A stretch of 64,000 nt of DNA from Actinomadura sp. K4S16 (GCF_008327685.1 NZ_BDDE01000017.1:186001-250000), one strand, 5' to 3'; numbered from the stretch's first letter, positions 29,023 through 38,050 are shown. Made by a program: numbers and translations. Notes: generated by a model from the sequence alone, not told the origin.

Positions 29023-29472
29023 TCAGCGGATGCCCTTCCAGAGGTCGGACAGGAGGGCCGACAGGTTCTGGACCGTGTCGCGGCCGTGCCGCTCGGCGAG
29101 GGCCTGCTCGTGGGCGCGGGCCAGCGCCTCCAGCCGCTCCAGCTTGGCGCGGCCCAGGTCGGAGACGCGCACCGACACCCGGCGGCGGTCGCGGCTGGAG
29201 TGGGACCGGTAGAGGCAGGCGGAGTCGACCAGGGCGTCCACGAGCCGGGTCAGGGTGGGGTGCGGGATCTCGACGATGACCGCGAGCTCGCCCATCGAGA
29301 CGTCCTCGGCCTCGGCCAGGGCGCGCAGCACCCGCCACTGCTCGACCGTCGCGCCCTCCTCCTGCTCTAGACGGGCGCCCAGGTCGCGGGCCAGACTGCG
29401 CTGGGTGCGTGTGAGGATGTCGACGAGATCGCTCGCCGCCGTACGCGCCACCGCGTCGTGCTGCTCGGCCAC
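29023..29472 (-). CDS. MarR-family transcriptional regulator
   Basis: 149-residue MarR protein: winged helix at about residues 35-115, with QWRVLRALAEAEDVSMGELAVIVEIPHPTLTRLVDALV and the wing basic motif SRDRRRVSVRVSDLG. The GTG at 29472 is chosen because GGGAGG sits 7 nt before it; a GTG at 29496 has no Shine-Dalgarno. The gene is divergent from an AmiC-like sensor/permease/amidase operon, with a short palindrome between them, so it probably represses that operon. Confidence 0.88.
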   Translation of the reverse strand: MAEQHDAVARTAASDLVDILTRTQRSLARDLGARLEQEEGATVEQWRVLRALAEAEDVSMGELAVIVEIPHPTLTRLVDALVDSACLYRSHSSRDRRRVSVRVSDLGRAKLERLEALARAHEQALAERHGRDTVQNLSALLSDLWKGIR

Positions 29473-29514
29473 CAAGTCGCCTCCCTTGCCGGTCACCCGT
29501 AGCGGATAGCATAG

Positions 29515-29527
29515 ATGACCTGGTCAT
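29515..29527. promoter_or_regulatory. Candidate MarR operator
   Basis: ATGACC-T-GGTCAT, a perfect 13-bp palindrome overlapping the start of the AmiC-like gene and 3 bp after a TAGCAT -10-like hexamer (29507-29512). Position suggests the divergent MarR binds here. Confidence 0.52.
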
Positions 29528-30671
29528 GAAGGGTTCGGCGGTGATGCGTTCGGTGGTGCGGGACAGCACGGAAGTGCTGGTCGCCGGCCCTGATCCCGCC
29601 GTGCTGCGGCTCGGGCTGCTGCTGCCGCTGTCGGGGCCGCTCGGGCTGACCGGGCCGTCCGGGCTGAGCGCCGCGTGCCTGGCCGCGACCGAGGTCAACG
29701 CCTCCGGCGGGGCGGCGGGACGCGCCGTCGAGCTGGTGCCGGTGGACGCCGGACGCTCGCCGGGAGCGGTGGCGGGCGAGGCGCGGTTCCTCGCCGACAC
29801 CGGGCTCGTCCAGGCGTTCGTCGGCTTCCACACGAGCGACGTTCACCGGGGCCTGGAGGCGGCGCTCGCCGGGCGGGCGCCGTACGTGTTCACGCCGCCG
29901 CACGAGGGCGGGGCGCGGCGGGAGGGCGTCGTCCTGCTCGGCGACTCGCCGGAGCGGCAGCTCGGCACCGCCCTCGACTGGCTGAGCTCGCGGCTGCGGC
30001 TGCGGCGGTGGGCGCTGGTGGGCAGCGACTACATCTGGCCGCGCTCGGTGCACCGGGCGGGAGCGCGGCTGGTCCGCGCGGCCGGCGGCGAGGTGGTCCT
30101 CGACCGGCTCGTGCCCTTCCCCTGGGCGCCGGGCGACGACCCGGAGGCGCGCTTCGAGGAGATCGTGGACGCGCTGGCGCGCACGGGCGCGGAGGCGATC
30201 CTGCTCAGCCTGGTCGGCCGGGACCTCGTCGTGTTCAACCGGGTGTTCGCCGCCTCGCGGCTGTCGGCCCGGGTCGTCCGGCTGTCGGGGGCCCTGGAGG
30301 AGAACGTCCTGCTCGCCTCCGGCGGCGACGACACCGGGGAGCTGTACTCGGCGATGCGGTCGTTCGCGGGGCAGGGCGACGAGCGGCAGATCGCGCTGGC
30401 CGAGCGGTACCGCTCGGCGTTCGGCGAGGTCGCGCCCGTCCTCGACGTCTACGCGGAGGGCTGCTACGACGGCGTCCACCTGCTGGCGGCCCTGGCCGCC
30501 GCGGGGATGCTGGGCGTGCGGCATGGGAGGGCCGCCTCGGCGCGGCTGCTGGCGGGCGCCGACCCCGTCGCCCGGCACGCCTGGGCGGCCGCGCCGCTCG
30601 GGCCGCCGCGGCCGGAACGCTATCTGGCCAGGGCGGACGGCCTGGACCTCACCGTGGTCACGCGCCTCTGA
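29526..30671 (+). CDS. AmiC-like cytoplasmic ligand-binding protein (type 1 periplasmic-binding fold)
   Basis: 381-residue protein of the AmiC/UrtA/FmdD substrate-binding family. LRLGLLLPLSGPLGLTGPSGL is the opening strand, followed by ATEVNASGG..GRAVELVPVDAG. The second lobe has LRRWALVGSDYIWPRSVHRAG and DVYAEGCYDGVHLLAAL. Unlike transport binding proteins it has no signal peptide or lipobox, so it should stay in the cytoplasm, as AmiC does in the Pseudomonas amidase operon. The permease and acetamidase genes follow on the same strand. I infer an intracellular amide sensor. No AmiR-type ANTAR partner is present; the divergent MarR may replace it. Confidence 0.82.
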   Translation: MKGSAVMRSVVRDSTEVLVAGPDPAVLRLGLLLPLSGPLGLTGPSGLSAACLAATEVNASGGAAGRAVELVPVDAGRSPGAVAGEARFLADTGLVQAFVGFHTSDVHRGLEAALAGRAPYVFTPPHEGGARREGVVLLGDSPERQLGTALDWLSSRLRLRRWALVGSDYIWPRSVHRAGARLVRAAGGEVVLDRLVPFPWAPGDDPEARFEEIVDALARTGAEAILLSLVGRDLVVFNRVFAASRLSARVVRLSGALEENVLLASGGDDTGELYSAMRSFAGQGDERQIALAERYRSAFGEVAPVLDVYAEGCYDGVHLLAALAAAGMLGVRHGRAASARLLAGADPVARHAWAAAPLGPPRPERYLARADGLDLTVVTRL

Positions 30672-30764
30672 TCTTTACCAGACGAAACCTTTCCATTTGA
30701 AAAGATTACCTCTAGGCTCCGCTGAGCGGGATCCACCCGCGTCCGCGCGGTCAGAGGAGGAAGC

Positions 30765-32168
30765 ATGGCCGTCGACTCGGCGCAGCCCGAGGGCATCGAG
30801 CGCTACGGGTACACCCAGGAGCTGCGACGCTCTCTCACGTTCAAGGACCTGGTGGTCTACGGACTGATCTTCATGGTGCCGATCGCGCCGTTCGGCATCT
30901 TCGGCAGCGTCTTCCAGGGGTCGGGCGGCATGGTCGCGCTCGCCTATGCGATCGGGATGCTGGCCATGCTGTTCACCGCCGGCTCCTACGCGCAGATGTC
31001 GCGGGCGTTCCCGATGGCCGGGTCGGTCTACACCTACGCCGGGCGGGGCATCACGGCGCCGGTCGGGTTCCTGTCCGGCTGGATGATCCTGCTCGACTAC
31101 GTGCTGGTGCCGTCCCTGCTGTACCTGATCGCCAGCGTGGCGATGAACTCGCTCGTGCCGGGCGTCCCGGTGTGGCTCTGGCTCATCGCGTTCGTCGTGC
31201 TCAACACGGTCGTCAACTTCTTCGGCATCGAGATGACCGCGCGGATCAACCGGATCATGCTGGTCGCCGAGCTGGTCATCCTGGCGATCTTCCTGGTGGT
31301 GGGCCTGGTGGCGCTCGCCCAGGGCAAGGGCCACGGCGGCGGGAGCCTCACCCCGATCTACAACGGCGGGACGTTCTCGTGGGGGCTGGTGTTCGGCGCC
31401 GTGTCGATCGCGGTGCTGAGCTTCCTCGGCTTCGACGGCATCTCCACGCTGGCCGAGGAGAACCGCGAGTCCGCCCGCGCCATCGGGCGGTCGATGGTGG
31501 CCGCGCTGCTGCTGGTCGGCGTCCTGTTCATCGTCCAGACCTGGGTGGCCTCGCTGCTGGTCACCGACCCGGACAAGCTGATCAAGGAGGGGGACGCGGA
31601 CGGCGTCGCCTTCTACGACGCCGCGCGGGTCGCCGGCGGCGCGTGGCTGGCCAAGCTGACCGCCCTCGCCACCGCGATCGCGTGGGGCTTCGCCAACTCG
31701 CTGGTGGCGCAGGCCGCGACGTCCCGGCTGCTGTACGCGATGGCGCGGGACCGGCAGCTGCCGAAGTTCCTCGCCAAGGTGCACCCCCGGCGGAAGGTCC
31801 CGGTCAACGCGACGCTCGTGGTCGCGGCCGTGTCGCTGGGCCTCGGCCTCTACATGGAGCAGCGCGAGGACGGCATCACGCTGCTCAGCTCGCTCGTCAA
31901 CTTCGGCGCCATGACGGCGTTCCTGGTGCTGCACGTCTCGGTCGTCGTCCACTACGTCGTCCGGTCGGGCAGCCGGGACTGGTGGCGCCACCTGATCGCA
32001 CCGGTGATCGGCTTCGGCATCCTCGGCTACGTGGTGGTCAACGCGAAGGTCGCCGCGCAGGAGCTGGGCTTCCTGTGGCTCGGCATCGGAGTGGTGCTGC
32101 TGGTCGGTCTGCTGCTCATGAAGCGCCGTCCGGCGCTGGCCGGCATCGAAGAGGAGGACGAGAAGTGA
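30765..32168 (+). CDS. APC-family amino acid/amine permease
   Basis: 467-residue inner-membrane transporter with about 12 hydrophobic helices. The APC opening LTFKDLVVYGLIFMVPIAP and the conserved GSVYTYAGRGI and FLGFDGISTLAEENRESAR are visible. The relatives I recall transport putrescine or other amines. The SD AGAGGAGG lies about 5 nt before the ATG. The stop overlaps the amidase start by 4 nt (GTGA). Given the next gene, the substrate may be an amide or the amine released from it. A TAGGCT hexamer at 30713-30718 in the 93-bp gap before it could be an internal promoter. Confidence 0.88.
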   Translation: MAVDSAQPEGIERYGYTQELRRSLTFKDLVVYGLIFMVPIAPFGIFGSVFQGSGGMVALAYAIGMLAMLFTAGSYAQMSRAFPMAGSVYTYAGRGITAPVGFLSGWMILLDYVLVPSLLYLIASVAMNSLVPGVPVWLWLIAFVVLNTVVNFFGIEMTARINRIMLVAELVILAIFLVVGLVALAQGKGHGGGSLTPIYNGGTFSWGLVFGAVSIAVLSFLGFDGISTLAEENRESARAIGRSMVAALLLVGVLFIVQTWVASLLVTDPDKLIKEGDADGVAFYDAARVAGGAWLAKLTALATAIAWGFANSLVAQAATSRLLYAMARDRQLPKFLAKVHPRRKVPVNATLVVAAVSLGLGLYMEQREDGITLLSSLVNFGAMTAFLVLHVSVVVHYVVRSGSRDWWRHLIAPVIGFGILGYVVVNAKVAAQELGFLWLGIGVVLLVGLLLMKRRPALAGIEEEDEK

Positions 32169-33175
32169 CGTTCGACGTGGTCTCCATGGGGGACGCCGAG
32201 CCCGGCTTCGCGTTCGGCGGGCGGGAGGCGGCGCTCACCGTCGCGCCCGGCACCGTCGTGGAGCTGACGACCGAGGACTGCTTCGGCGGCGCGGTCCGCG
32301 GGGTGGACGACCTGCCGAGCCAGGTGTGCGCCTTCCCCTACCTCAACCCCGTCACCGGCCCCATCGCGGTGGCGGGCGCCGAGCCCGGCGACGCGGTGGC
32401 GGTGCACTTCGTGGACATCCGCCCCGCCCGCGACTGGGCGGTCTCGTCCACCTTCCCGCACTTCGGGGCGCTGACCGCGACGCACACGACGGCGATGCTG
32501 CACCCGGCCCTGCCGGAGCGGGTGTGGATGTACGACGTGGACGCCGAACGCGGGATCTGCCGCTTCCGGGCCCGCGCGAGCGACCTGGAGATCGATCTGC
32601 CGCTCGACCCCATGCACGGCACCGTGGGCGTGGCCCCGGCCGCGAACGAGGTGATCATGAGCATCACCCCGGGGGCGCACGGCGGCAACATGGACACCCC
32701 GGAGATGCGCGCGGGCACCACGGCGTACTTCCCGGTCAACGTCCCGGGCGGCATGATCTCGATCGGCGACGGCCACTGCCGCCAGGGCGAGGGCGAGGTC
32801 TGCGGCACCGCCGTGGAGGCGGCCATGAACACCGTCGTGGTCGTGGACCTGGTCAAGGGCGCGGCGCCCGCGTGGCCGCGCCTGGAGGACGACCTCCACC
32901 TGATGTCGACCGGCTCGGCCCGCCCGCTGGAGGACGCGTTCCGGATCAGCCAGCACGACCTGGTCACCTGGACGTCCGCACTGCTCGGCCTGGACGAGCT
33001 GGACGCGTACCAGCTCGTCAGCCAGGCGGGGCTCGCCCCGGCCGGCAATGTCGTCGACACCAACTACACGATGCTCGCGAAGCTCCCCAAGACCGCTCTG
33101 CCGGGCGTCTCCGCCTACGACGGGATCCACGCGCGCCTGCGTGAGACCGCCGAGCGCTACCTGTCCCAGCGCTGA
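32165..33175 (+). CDS. Acetamidase/formamidase-family amidohydrolase
   Basis: 336-residue enzyme of the FmdA/AmdA family, hydrolysing short aliphatic amides to acid and ammonia. Family blocks: VHFVDIRPARDWAVSS, GTVGVAPAANEVIMSITPG, HGGNMDTPEMRAGTTAYFPVNVPGG and GDGHCRQGEGEVCGTAVE. The GTG at 32165 overlaps the permease stop. Together with the upstream permease and AmiC-like sensor it forms a nitrogen- or carbon-scavenging amide operon controlled by the divergent MarR. Confidence 0.9.
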   Translation: MTFDVVSMGDAEPGFAFGGREAALTVAPGTVVELTTEDCFGGAVRGVDDLPSQVCAFPYLNPVTGPIAVAGAEPGDAVAVHFVDIRPARDWAVSSTFPHFGALTATHTTAMLHPALPERVWMYDVDAERGICRFRARASDLEIDLPLDPMHGTVGVAPAANEVIMSITPGAHGGNMDTPEMRAGTTAYFPVNVPGGMISIGDGHCRQGEGEVCGTAVEAAMNTVVVVDLVKGAAPAWPRLEDDLHLMSTGSARPLEDAFRISQHDLVTWTSALLGLDELDAYQLVSQAGLAPAGNVVDTNYTMLAKLPKTALPGVSAYDGIHARLRETAERYLSQR

Positions 33176-33218
33176 CCCGCTCAGGGCCAGCCTCCCCGAA
33201 CGTCACTCTCTGTATTCA

Positions 33219-33224
33219 TATAAT
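33219..33224 (+). promoter_or_regulatory. Consensus -10 element (TATAAT)
   Basis: An exact TATAAT in an AT-rich island (TATTCATATAAT), very unusual in this GC content, 69 bp before the secreted-protein gene. There is no good -35 at 16-18 bp (CCGAAC at 33196-33201), so an activator may be needed. Predicted start near 33231. Confidence 0.5.
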
Positions 33225-33292
33225 CCCCGTGCGTTGCGACGTCCAGGGACGGAGCGCGGTCGCGCTCCACGGGGAGGGTGTGCGTCTTGAGG

Positions 33293-34663
33293 ATGAGCAG
33301 GAAAGTGGCGGGCGTGGCCGTGGGAGCGGCCGCCGTCGCGATCGCGGCCGCGGGATGGCCGGTCGGAGCCTCCGCGGGCGGCCAGTGGAAGCTGGTCGCC
33401 CGGGAGCGGTTCGACCGGCCGCTGCGCGTCGACGGCGCGCCGTGGCGGCTGGACCCGCAGGGGCCGCGCAGCCCGTGGCACGTCGACGCGTTCGACGACG
33501 ACGGGGAGGCGTGGCGGAGGCTCAGCGGGCCGCTGTTCGAACGGCAGATGAAGACCCTCAACGTGTTCCGCAAGCGCGTCGCCTTCGGGGAGCGGGGGTG
33601 GCTGACGGCGGAGGTCGCCGCCGTCGACAAGGACCGCGACGGGCGCCCCGACTCCCGGCCCGGCCTGTCGGCCGTGTCGCTGCCGGGCGGGCGGACCGCC
33701 GGGCGGATCTCCGAGCCGAGCTGGGACGCGGGGGTCCTGATCCGGCCGACCCGCCCGCTGCCCCGGTACTACCGGGTGGAGATGACGCTGCGCGGCATCC
33801 AGTTCGGCGGCAAGCGGAACGGCACGTTCGACTACGACGGCAGGCACAACGGCTACACCATGGAACCGTGCAAGACCCGGTACCCGTGGACGTTCCAGGG
33901 CGCCCTGCCCGGCAGGTCGCGGTGCCAGTACCCCGACGTGACGCGGGAGAACGGGTTCTACTACCTGACGATCCTCGACTACGCGACCCCGGCGCCGCAC
34001 GGCAACCCGGGCATCCACTTCCGGCGCAAGGTCATCATGGACGGCTACTACAGCGACGACGCCCGCTGGAAGAACGCCGCGACCTGCAACCCGAAGACCC
34101 GGAAGATGTACCGGACGTTCGAGGGCACCTTCAACGGCGTCAACGCGCTGTTCCCGCGCGGCGACCTGTTCCGCGAGACCGCCAACAACAACATCAGCAA
34201 CGAGTACTACGCCAAGACCGCCTGCGGAGAGGCGTCCATGGACCGGCGGTACGGGCCGGGCGGCCGGTTCGAGGGGCACCTGACCAGCGCCGAGCTGCGG
34301 CCGGAACTGCTGCCGAAGGCCGCCTACCGGTTCGCCATCGAGCGCGACCGGACCGGGTACACGCTGGAGATGAGCGGCCCGTTCCTGCACACCGGGCAGA
34401 CCACGCTGCGCGTCCACCACGACTTCGTGGAGAACGGGCGCCCGATCTGGCACTACAACCAGACGCCCGGCGAGTACGACGGCCGGTTCGACCGCAGGCT
34501 CGTCCACAAGGGCCCGGCCGGGACGTACACGACCGAGCACAGCTGGCCGAAGGGCTCGGCCTATCCCGACTCCTTCATCATCGGCGACCCGCACCTGAAC
34601 TACTACGAGGGTGAGGCGTTCGTCGACGACATCCGCCTCTACGTGCCCAGAGACCAGGGATGA
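33293..34663 (+). CDS. Secreted protein of unknown function
   Basis: About 456 residues. A signal peptide (MSRKVAGVAVGAAAVAIAAA, cleavage after GASA) precedes a basic, aromatic-rich mature protein with four cysteines (MEPCKTR, RSRCQYP, ATCNPK, TACGEA) that could form disulfides. I recognise no catalytic motif. Repeated beta-type segments and conserved Trp/Tyr (SPWHVDAFDDDG, DAGVLIRPTRPLPRYYRVE, HNGYTMEPCKTRYPW) suggest a concanavalin-like jelly roll, as in GH16-type or LamG proteins; this is a guess. The start is uncertain: TTG 33287 has better SD spacing (GGGAGG, 9 nt), and GTG 33278 is also open. It stands alone with its own promoter and terminator. Confidence 0.75.
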   Translation: MSRKVAGVAVGAAAVAIAAAGWPVGASAGGQWKLVARERFDRPLRVDGAPWRLDPQGPRSPWHVDAFDDDGEAWRRLSGPLFERQMKTLNVFRKRVAFGERGWLTAEVAAVDKDRDGRPDSRPGLSAVSLPGGRTAGRISEPSWDAGVLIRPTRPLPRYYRVEMTLRGIQFGGKRNGTFDYDGRHNGYTMEPCKTRYPWTFQGALPGRSRCQYPDVTRENGFYYLTILDYATPAPHGNPGIHFRRKVIMDGYYSDDARWKNAATCNPKTRKMYRTFEGTFNGVNALFPRGDLFRETANNNISNEYYAKTACGEASMDRRYGPGGRFEGHLTSAELRPELLPKAAYRFAIERDRTGYTLEMSGPFLHTGQTTLRVHHDFVENGRPIWHYNQTPGEYDGRFDRRLVHKGPAGTYTTEHSWPKGSAYPDSFIIGDPHLNYYEGEAFVDDIRLYVPRDQG

Positions 34664-34670
34664 CCCGCGC

Positions 34671-34711
34671 CGGCGAGGCGCGTTCCGCCGTCAGCGGGAC
34701 GCGCCTCGCCG
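34671..34711. terminator. Bidirectional hairpin terminator
   Basis: Perfect 13-bp arms CGGCGAGGCGCGT (34671-34683) and ACGCGCCTCGCCG (34699-34711), 15-nt loop, between the convergent secreted-protein and PBP4 genes. Confidence 0.78.
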
Positions 34712-34713
34712 AC

Positions 34714-34752
34714 GGTCAGCGGGGGCAGCGGTCAGCAGGGTCAGCGGTCAGC
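34714..34752. repeat. Four-copy GGTCAGC short repeat
   Basis: GGTCAGC begins at 34714, 34730, 34739 and 34746. The last copy carries the stop codon of the PBP4 gene (minus strand). It looks like slippage-type duplication around the gene end. Confidence 0.55.
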
Positions 34753-36304
34753 AGCGCCCGATCCAGGAGCACTCCAGCTGCGGGGAGTTCCCGGAGACGC
34801 GGAACGTCCGGACGGCGGCGGGGTCTCCCCCGGCCAGCCGGACCGCGATCCTGTCCTCGATGTCCTTGGGCGCGGCGCCCTGGTAGCCGTTCAGCACGAC
34901 CGAGAAGACCAGCCGCCGCCCGGACGGGTCGGTGACGTAGCCCGACAGCGCGGAGGCGCCGGTCAGCGTGCCGGTCTTGGCGTGCACGTTGCCCGCGGCG
35001 GGGGTGCCCTGCATCCGCGACCGCAGCGTGCCGCCTTCGAGGCGGTCCGGGTCCCCGGCGACCGGCAGAGCCCGGTACCAGGCGGGGAACCAGGGCGCGC
35101 TCTGCGCCTTCTTCAGGATGGTGCTGACGTCCTGCGCGGTGGTGCGGTTCTCGCGCGACAGCCCGGAGCCGTCGGCCATCTCCAGCCGTCCGGTGGGGAC
35201 GCCCTGGCGGCCGGCATACCTCTCGATCACCGGCAGCCCCGCCTCCCAGCTCCCCATGCCCGCCTTCTCCCGGCCGATGGCCTTGACCAGGGTCTCGGCG
35301 ACCATGTTGTTGCTGAGCTTGAGGAACGGCACCATCAGCCGCGACAGCGGCATCGAGGAGCGGACCGCGAGCGCGGCGGCGCCCCGCGGTGTCCTGCCGC
35401 GCTCGGTGACGCCCTCGACCTCGACGCCGTGGGCCTGGAGCGCGCTCCGGAACACGTCCGCCGCGTACAGGGTGGGATTGTCGACCGTCCGCAGGGTCGT
35501 GTAGGGCGCGGCGCCCGCCGGGTAGGAGCCGCTCACCACGATGGTGTCGCTGCCGACGGCCCGGTTCACCGCCAGCGTGGACGGCGACCCCGGCGCGCCC
35601 GTGACCGCCCTGTTGTCGATCTTGACGGTGCGGGTGGCCGGGGACAGCCCCGCCTCGACCGGGTCGCCCTCGGCGCCGCCCGGCCGCACCGACACCTCGA
35701 CCGACCCGGCGTCGAAGTCGGCGTTGGGCGCGACGGTCAGCGCGGACGTCTGCGCGGCGTAGTAGTACTGCAGGTCCGTCGGGTCCCAGTGGGAGGGCGT
35801 GCGGACGGCGTCGAACCAGGTGTCGTCCGCGACCAGGTCGCCCTCGACGCGCCGGACGCCCCGCGCCGCCACCTGGGCGGCGAGCCGGTCGTAGTCGGCG
35901 GCCCGCGTCGTCGGGTCGCCGGTCCCCCTGAGGTAGAGGTCGCCCCTGACCGTCGAGCCGGACACTCCACGGGCGTACACGCCGGTGCGGAACCGGTACC
36001 CGGGGCCGAGCAGCGACAGCGCCGCGCCCGACGTGTAGAGCTTCATGTTCGAGGCGGGCATCACCTGCGCCGTCGCGCCGCGCGAGTAGCGGACGGCGCC
36101 CGTCCGGGCGTCCCGCACCACCGCGCCGACGGTCGCGCCTTCGAGGCGGCCGTCGGCGAGTATGGCGTCGAGGTCCTTGCCCAGGTCGGTCTTGGCGGCG
36201 CCTGCCTTGGCGGCGGCCATGGCCGCGGGGTGCGCGGCGGGAGCGGCGAGCAGGGACGTCCCGGCAAGCAGGACGGACGTGATTCGCACCAATGGTCCAC
36301 GCAT
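34748..36304 (-). CDS. dacB: D-alanyl-D-alanine carboxypeptidase/endopeptidase (PBP4, DacB family)
   Basis: 518-residue exported penicillin-binding protein, class C. A signal peptide at 1-30 (LVRITSVLLAGTSLLAAPAAHP) is followed by the catalytic domain with all three active-site motifs: S-x-x-K in MPASNMKLYTSG, S-x-N in KLSNNMVAETLV, and K-T-G in HAKTGTLTGASAL. An inserted domain between the first two motifs is normal for PBP4. It trims or opens peptidoglycan cross-links outside the membrane. The ATG at 36304 has a TACGCT -10-like hexamer at 36313-36318 a few bases upstream, so the leader is very short. Confidence 0.93.
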   Translation of the reverse strand: MRGPLVRITSVLLAGTSLLAAPAAHPAAMAAAKAGAAKTDLGKDLDAILADGRLEGATVGAVVRDARTGAVRYSRGATAQVMPASNMKLYTSGAALSLLGPGYRFRTGVYARGVSGSTVRGDLYLRGTGDPTTRAADYDRLAAQVAARGVRRVEGDLVADDTWFDAVRTPSHWDPTDLQYYYAAQTSALTVAPNADFDAGSVEVSVRPGGAEGDPVEAGLSPATRTVKIDNRAVTGAPGSPSTLAVNRAVGSDTIVVSGSYPAGAAPYTTLRTVDNPTLYAADVFRSALQAHGVEVEGVTERGRTPRGAAALAVRSSMPLSRLMVPFLKLSNNMVAETLVKAIGREKAGMGSWEAGLPVIERYAGRQGVPTGRLEMADGSGLSRENRTTAQDVSTILKKAQSAPWFPAWYRALPVAGDPDRLEGGTLRSRMQGTPAAGNVHAKTGTLTGASALSGYVTDPSGRRLVFSVVLNGYQGAAPKDIEDRIAVRLAGGDPAAVRTFRVSGNSPQLECSWIGRC

Positions 36305-36386
36305 GAGGTGTGAGCGTAGGACAACGGCCGGACCACGGCAGCGGAACGACACGATCGTGATCAAGTCCTTGCGCGGACCGGGCCGT

Positions 36387-37430
36387 TCACCACATCGCGT
36401 CGAGCAGTTCCGCGACCGCGTCGGCGTCCGGCGGCCGGGGATTGGGGTAGGGATCGGCCGCCACCCGCCCGGCCATCTCGCGGAGCCGTTCGCGGGGGAC
36501 GCCCAGAGCGGACAGCCGCGTCGGGCCCCGGTGCGCACGGGCCAGCGCGGCGACGACGGCGACCGGGTCCGGCCCGGCCACCCGGGCGAGCCGGGCCGAG
36601 GCGGCGGGCGCCGACGGCAGGTTGAACGCCATGACGTGCGCGAGCAGCATCGTGTGCAGTTCGGCGTGCGGGAGACCGAACGCGCCGCCGAGGACGTGCG
36701 CGAGCTGGTGGTGCAGCCCCATCCGGGTCTGCGCCAGGCAGATCCCGGCCAGCCACGCGGCCGACTGGAGGCGCGCGCGCCCCTCCATTCCGGTCGGGTC
36801 GTCCAGCACCTCGGGCAGCGCGCCCAGAATGCCGGCGACGGCCTCGGCCGCCAGCGCGTCGGTGACCATCGTGGCGTCCGGCGCCCACAGGGCCTCGACG
36901 GCGTGGGCGAGCGCGTTCATCGCGCTGGTCCGGGTCAGGCCGGACGGCATGCCCAGGGTGAGGCGCGGGTCGTAGACGACCGTGCCGGGAGCCAGGCCGG
37001 GGGCGCGGCGCGTGGTCTTCACGCCGTCCTCGGTCTCGCCCAGCACGGGCGTCATCTCGGAGCCCGCATAGGTGGTGGGCACGGCGACCTGCGGCATCCC
37101 CGTCCGCGCCGACACCGCCTTGGCGAGGCCGATCGCGGAGCCGCCGCCGACCGCGACGACGCAGTCCGCGCCCGCGGCGTCCTCCATGGCGCGCGCCGTC
37201 ACGGCGACCGGGGTGTGCGGCGCCGGACGGTCGAAGCGCGCCGCGAGCCGTCCTCCGAGCGCCCCGGCGATCCGGTCGGCGGGCCCGGCGGCGGACGGCG
37301 CCGCGACCAGCAGCACCCTCTCCGCCCCGATCCGCGCGACCTCGTCCGCGACGAGATCGCTCGCACCCGGCCCGACCAGGACGCGTACGGGCAGCGTCTC
37401 GTGGACGACGACCTCGTCCGCGCTGCTCAT
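36387..37430 (-). CDS. Maleylacetate reductase (iron-containing alcohol dehydrogenase family)
   Basis: 347-residue NAD(P)H-dependent reductase converting maleylacetate to 3-oxoadipate, the last step of hydroxyquinol or chlorocatechol breakdown. Visible: CVVAVGGGSAIGLAKAVSARTGMPQVAVPTT (nucleotide-binding), GSEMTPVLGET, SAMNALAHAVEALW and HHQLAHVLGGAFGLPHAE. The histidines in these blocks are partly substituted compared with classic Fe-ADH, as usual for this family. It lies downstream of a MarR gene on the same strand, which is divergent from a decarboxylase-type amidohydrolase. The combination fits a resorcylate/resorcinol-like route, though the ring-cleaving dioxygenase is not in the window. 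Confidence 0.87.
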   Translation of the reverse strand: MSSADEVVVHETLPVRVLVGPGASDLVADEVARIGAERVLLVAAPSAAGPADRIAGALGGRLAARFDRPAPHTPVAVTARAMEDAAGADCVVAVGGGSAIGLAKAVSARTGMPQVAVPTTYAGSEMTPVLGETEDGVKTTRRAPGLAPGTVVYDPRLTLGMPSGLTRTSAMNALAHAVEALWAPDATMVTDALAAEAVAGILGALPEVLDDPTGMEGRARLQSAAWLAGICLAQTRMGLHHQLAHVLGGAFGLPHAELHTMLLAHVMAFNLPSAPAASARLARVAGPDPVAVVAALARAHRGPTRLSALGVPRERLREMAGRVAADPYPNPRPPDADAVAELLDAMW

Positions 37431-37576
37431 GACGACCGGCCCGGCATAAGGATCATGTGCACTCTCCTGTACGGCGCTGCGAGCTTCTATACCGCGTGAC
37501 CTCTCTCTTACTCAGCGCCACAGCCCTCGTATACGACACGCACCCACCCGCGGCGCCGGTGCGGTGCCGGGACCGG

Positions 37577-38050
37577 TCAGCCCTCGTCCGCGTGCTCGGC
37601 GATCCGGCGAAGCAGGTCCACGAGACGGTCCCGGTCGTCGCCGTCCAGGTGGCCGAAGAGCCGTTCGCCCACGTCGGCCCCCGCGCGCCGGGCGCTCTCC
37701 AGCGTCCGCGTCCCGTCCGGGGTCAGGCTGATCGAGTGGGCCCGGCGGTCCTGCGGGGCGCGCTCGCGCCGGACCAGGCCGCCGTCCTCCAGCTCGTCGA
37801 CGATGCGCACCATCGTGGACTTGTCGATGCCGGTGAGGTCGATGAGGCGCCGCTGGCTGGACGGCCCGTACATCTCCAGCGCCAGCAGCATGCTGAACTC
37901 GCGCACGTCGATCCCCAGCCGGCCCAGCTCGCCGTTCATGCTCGCCCGGCTCCGGTTGTGCGCGGAGGCCAGCAGCATGCCGAGCCCCACGTGCCGGACG
38001 GCGGGGTCGCCGTCCTCGGACAGGAGCCGTTCGAGCAGGTCGTCGAGCAT
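37577..38050 (-). CDS. MarR-family transcriptional regulator
   Basis: 157-residue MarR protein. Its winged helix (about 45-120) contains LLALEMYGPSSQRRLIDLTGIDKSTMVRIVDELEDGGLV and RRERAPQDRRAHSISLTPDG. A TAAACT hexamer (38057-38062, minus strand) ends six bases before the ATG, predicting a leaderless mRNA. An inverted repeat GGCCCC-N6-GGGGCC covers it. It probably controls the divergent amidohydrolase and the downstream maleylacetate reductase (147 bp further on the same strand) in response to an aromatic acid. Confidence 0.88.
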   Translation of the reverse strand: MLDDLLERLLSEDGDPAVRHVGLGMLLASAHNRSRASMNGELGRLGIDVREFSMLLALEMYGPSSQRRLIDLTGIDKSTMVRIVDELEDGGLVRRERAPQDRRAHSISLTPDGTRTLESARRAGADVGERLFGHLDGDDRDRLVDLLRRIAEHADEG

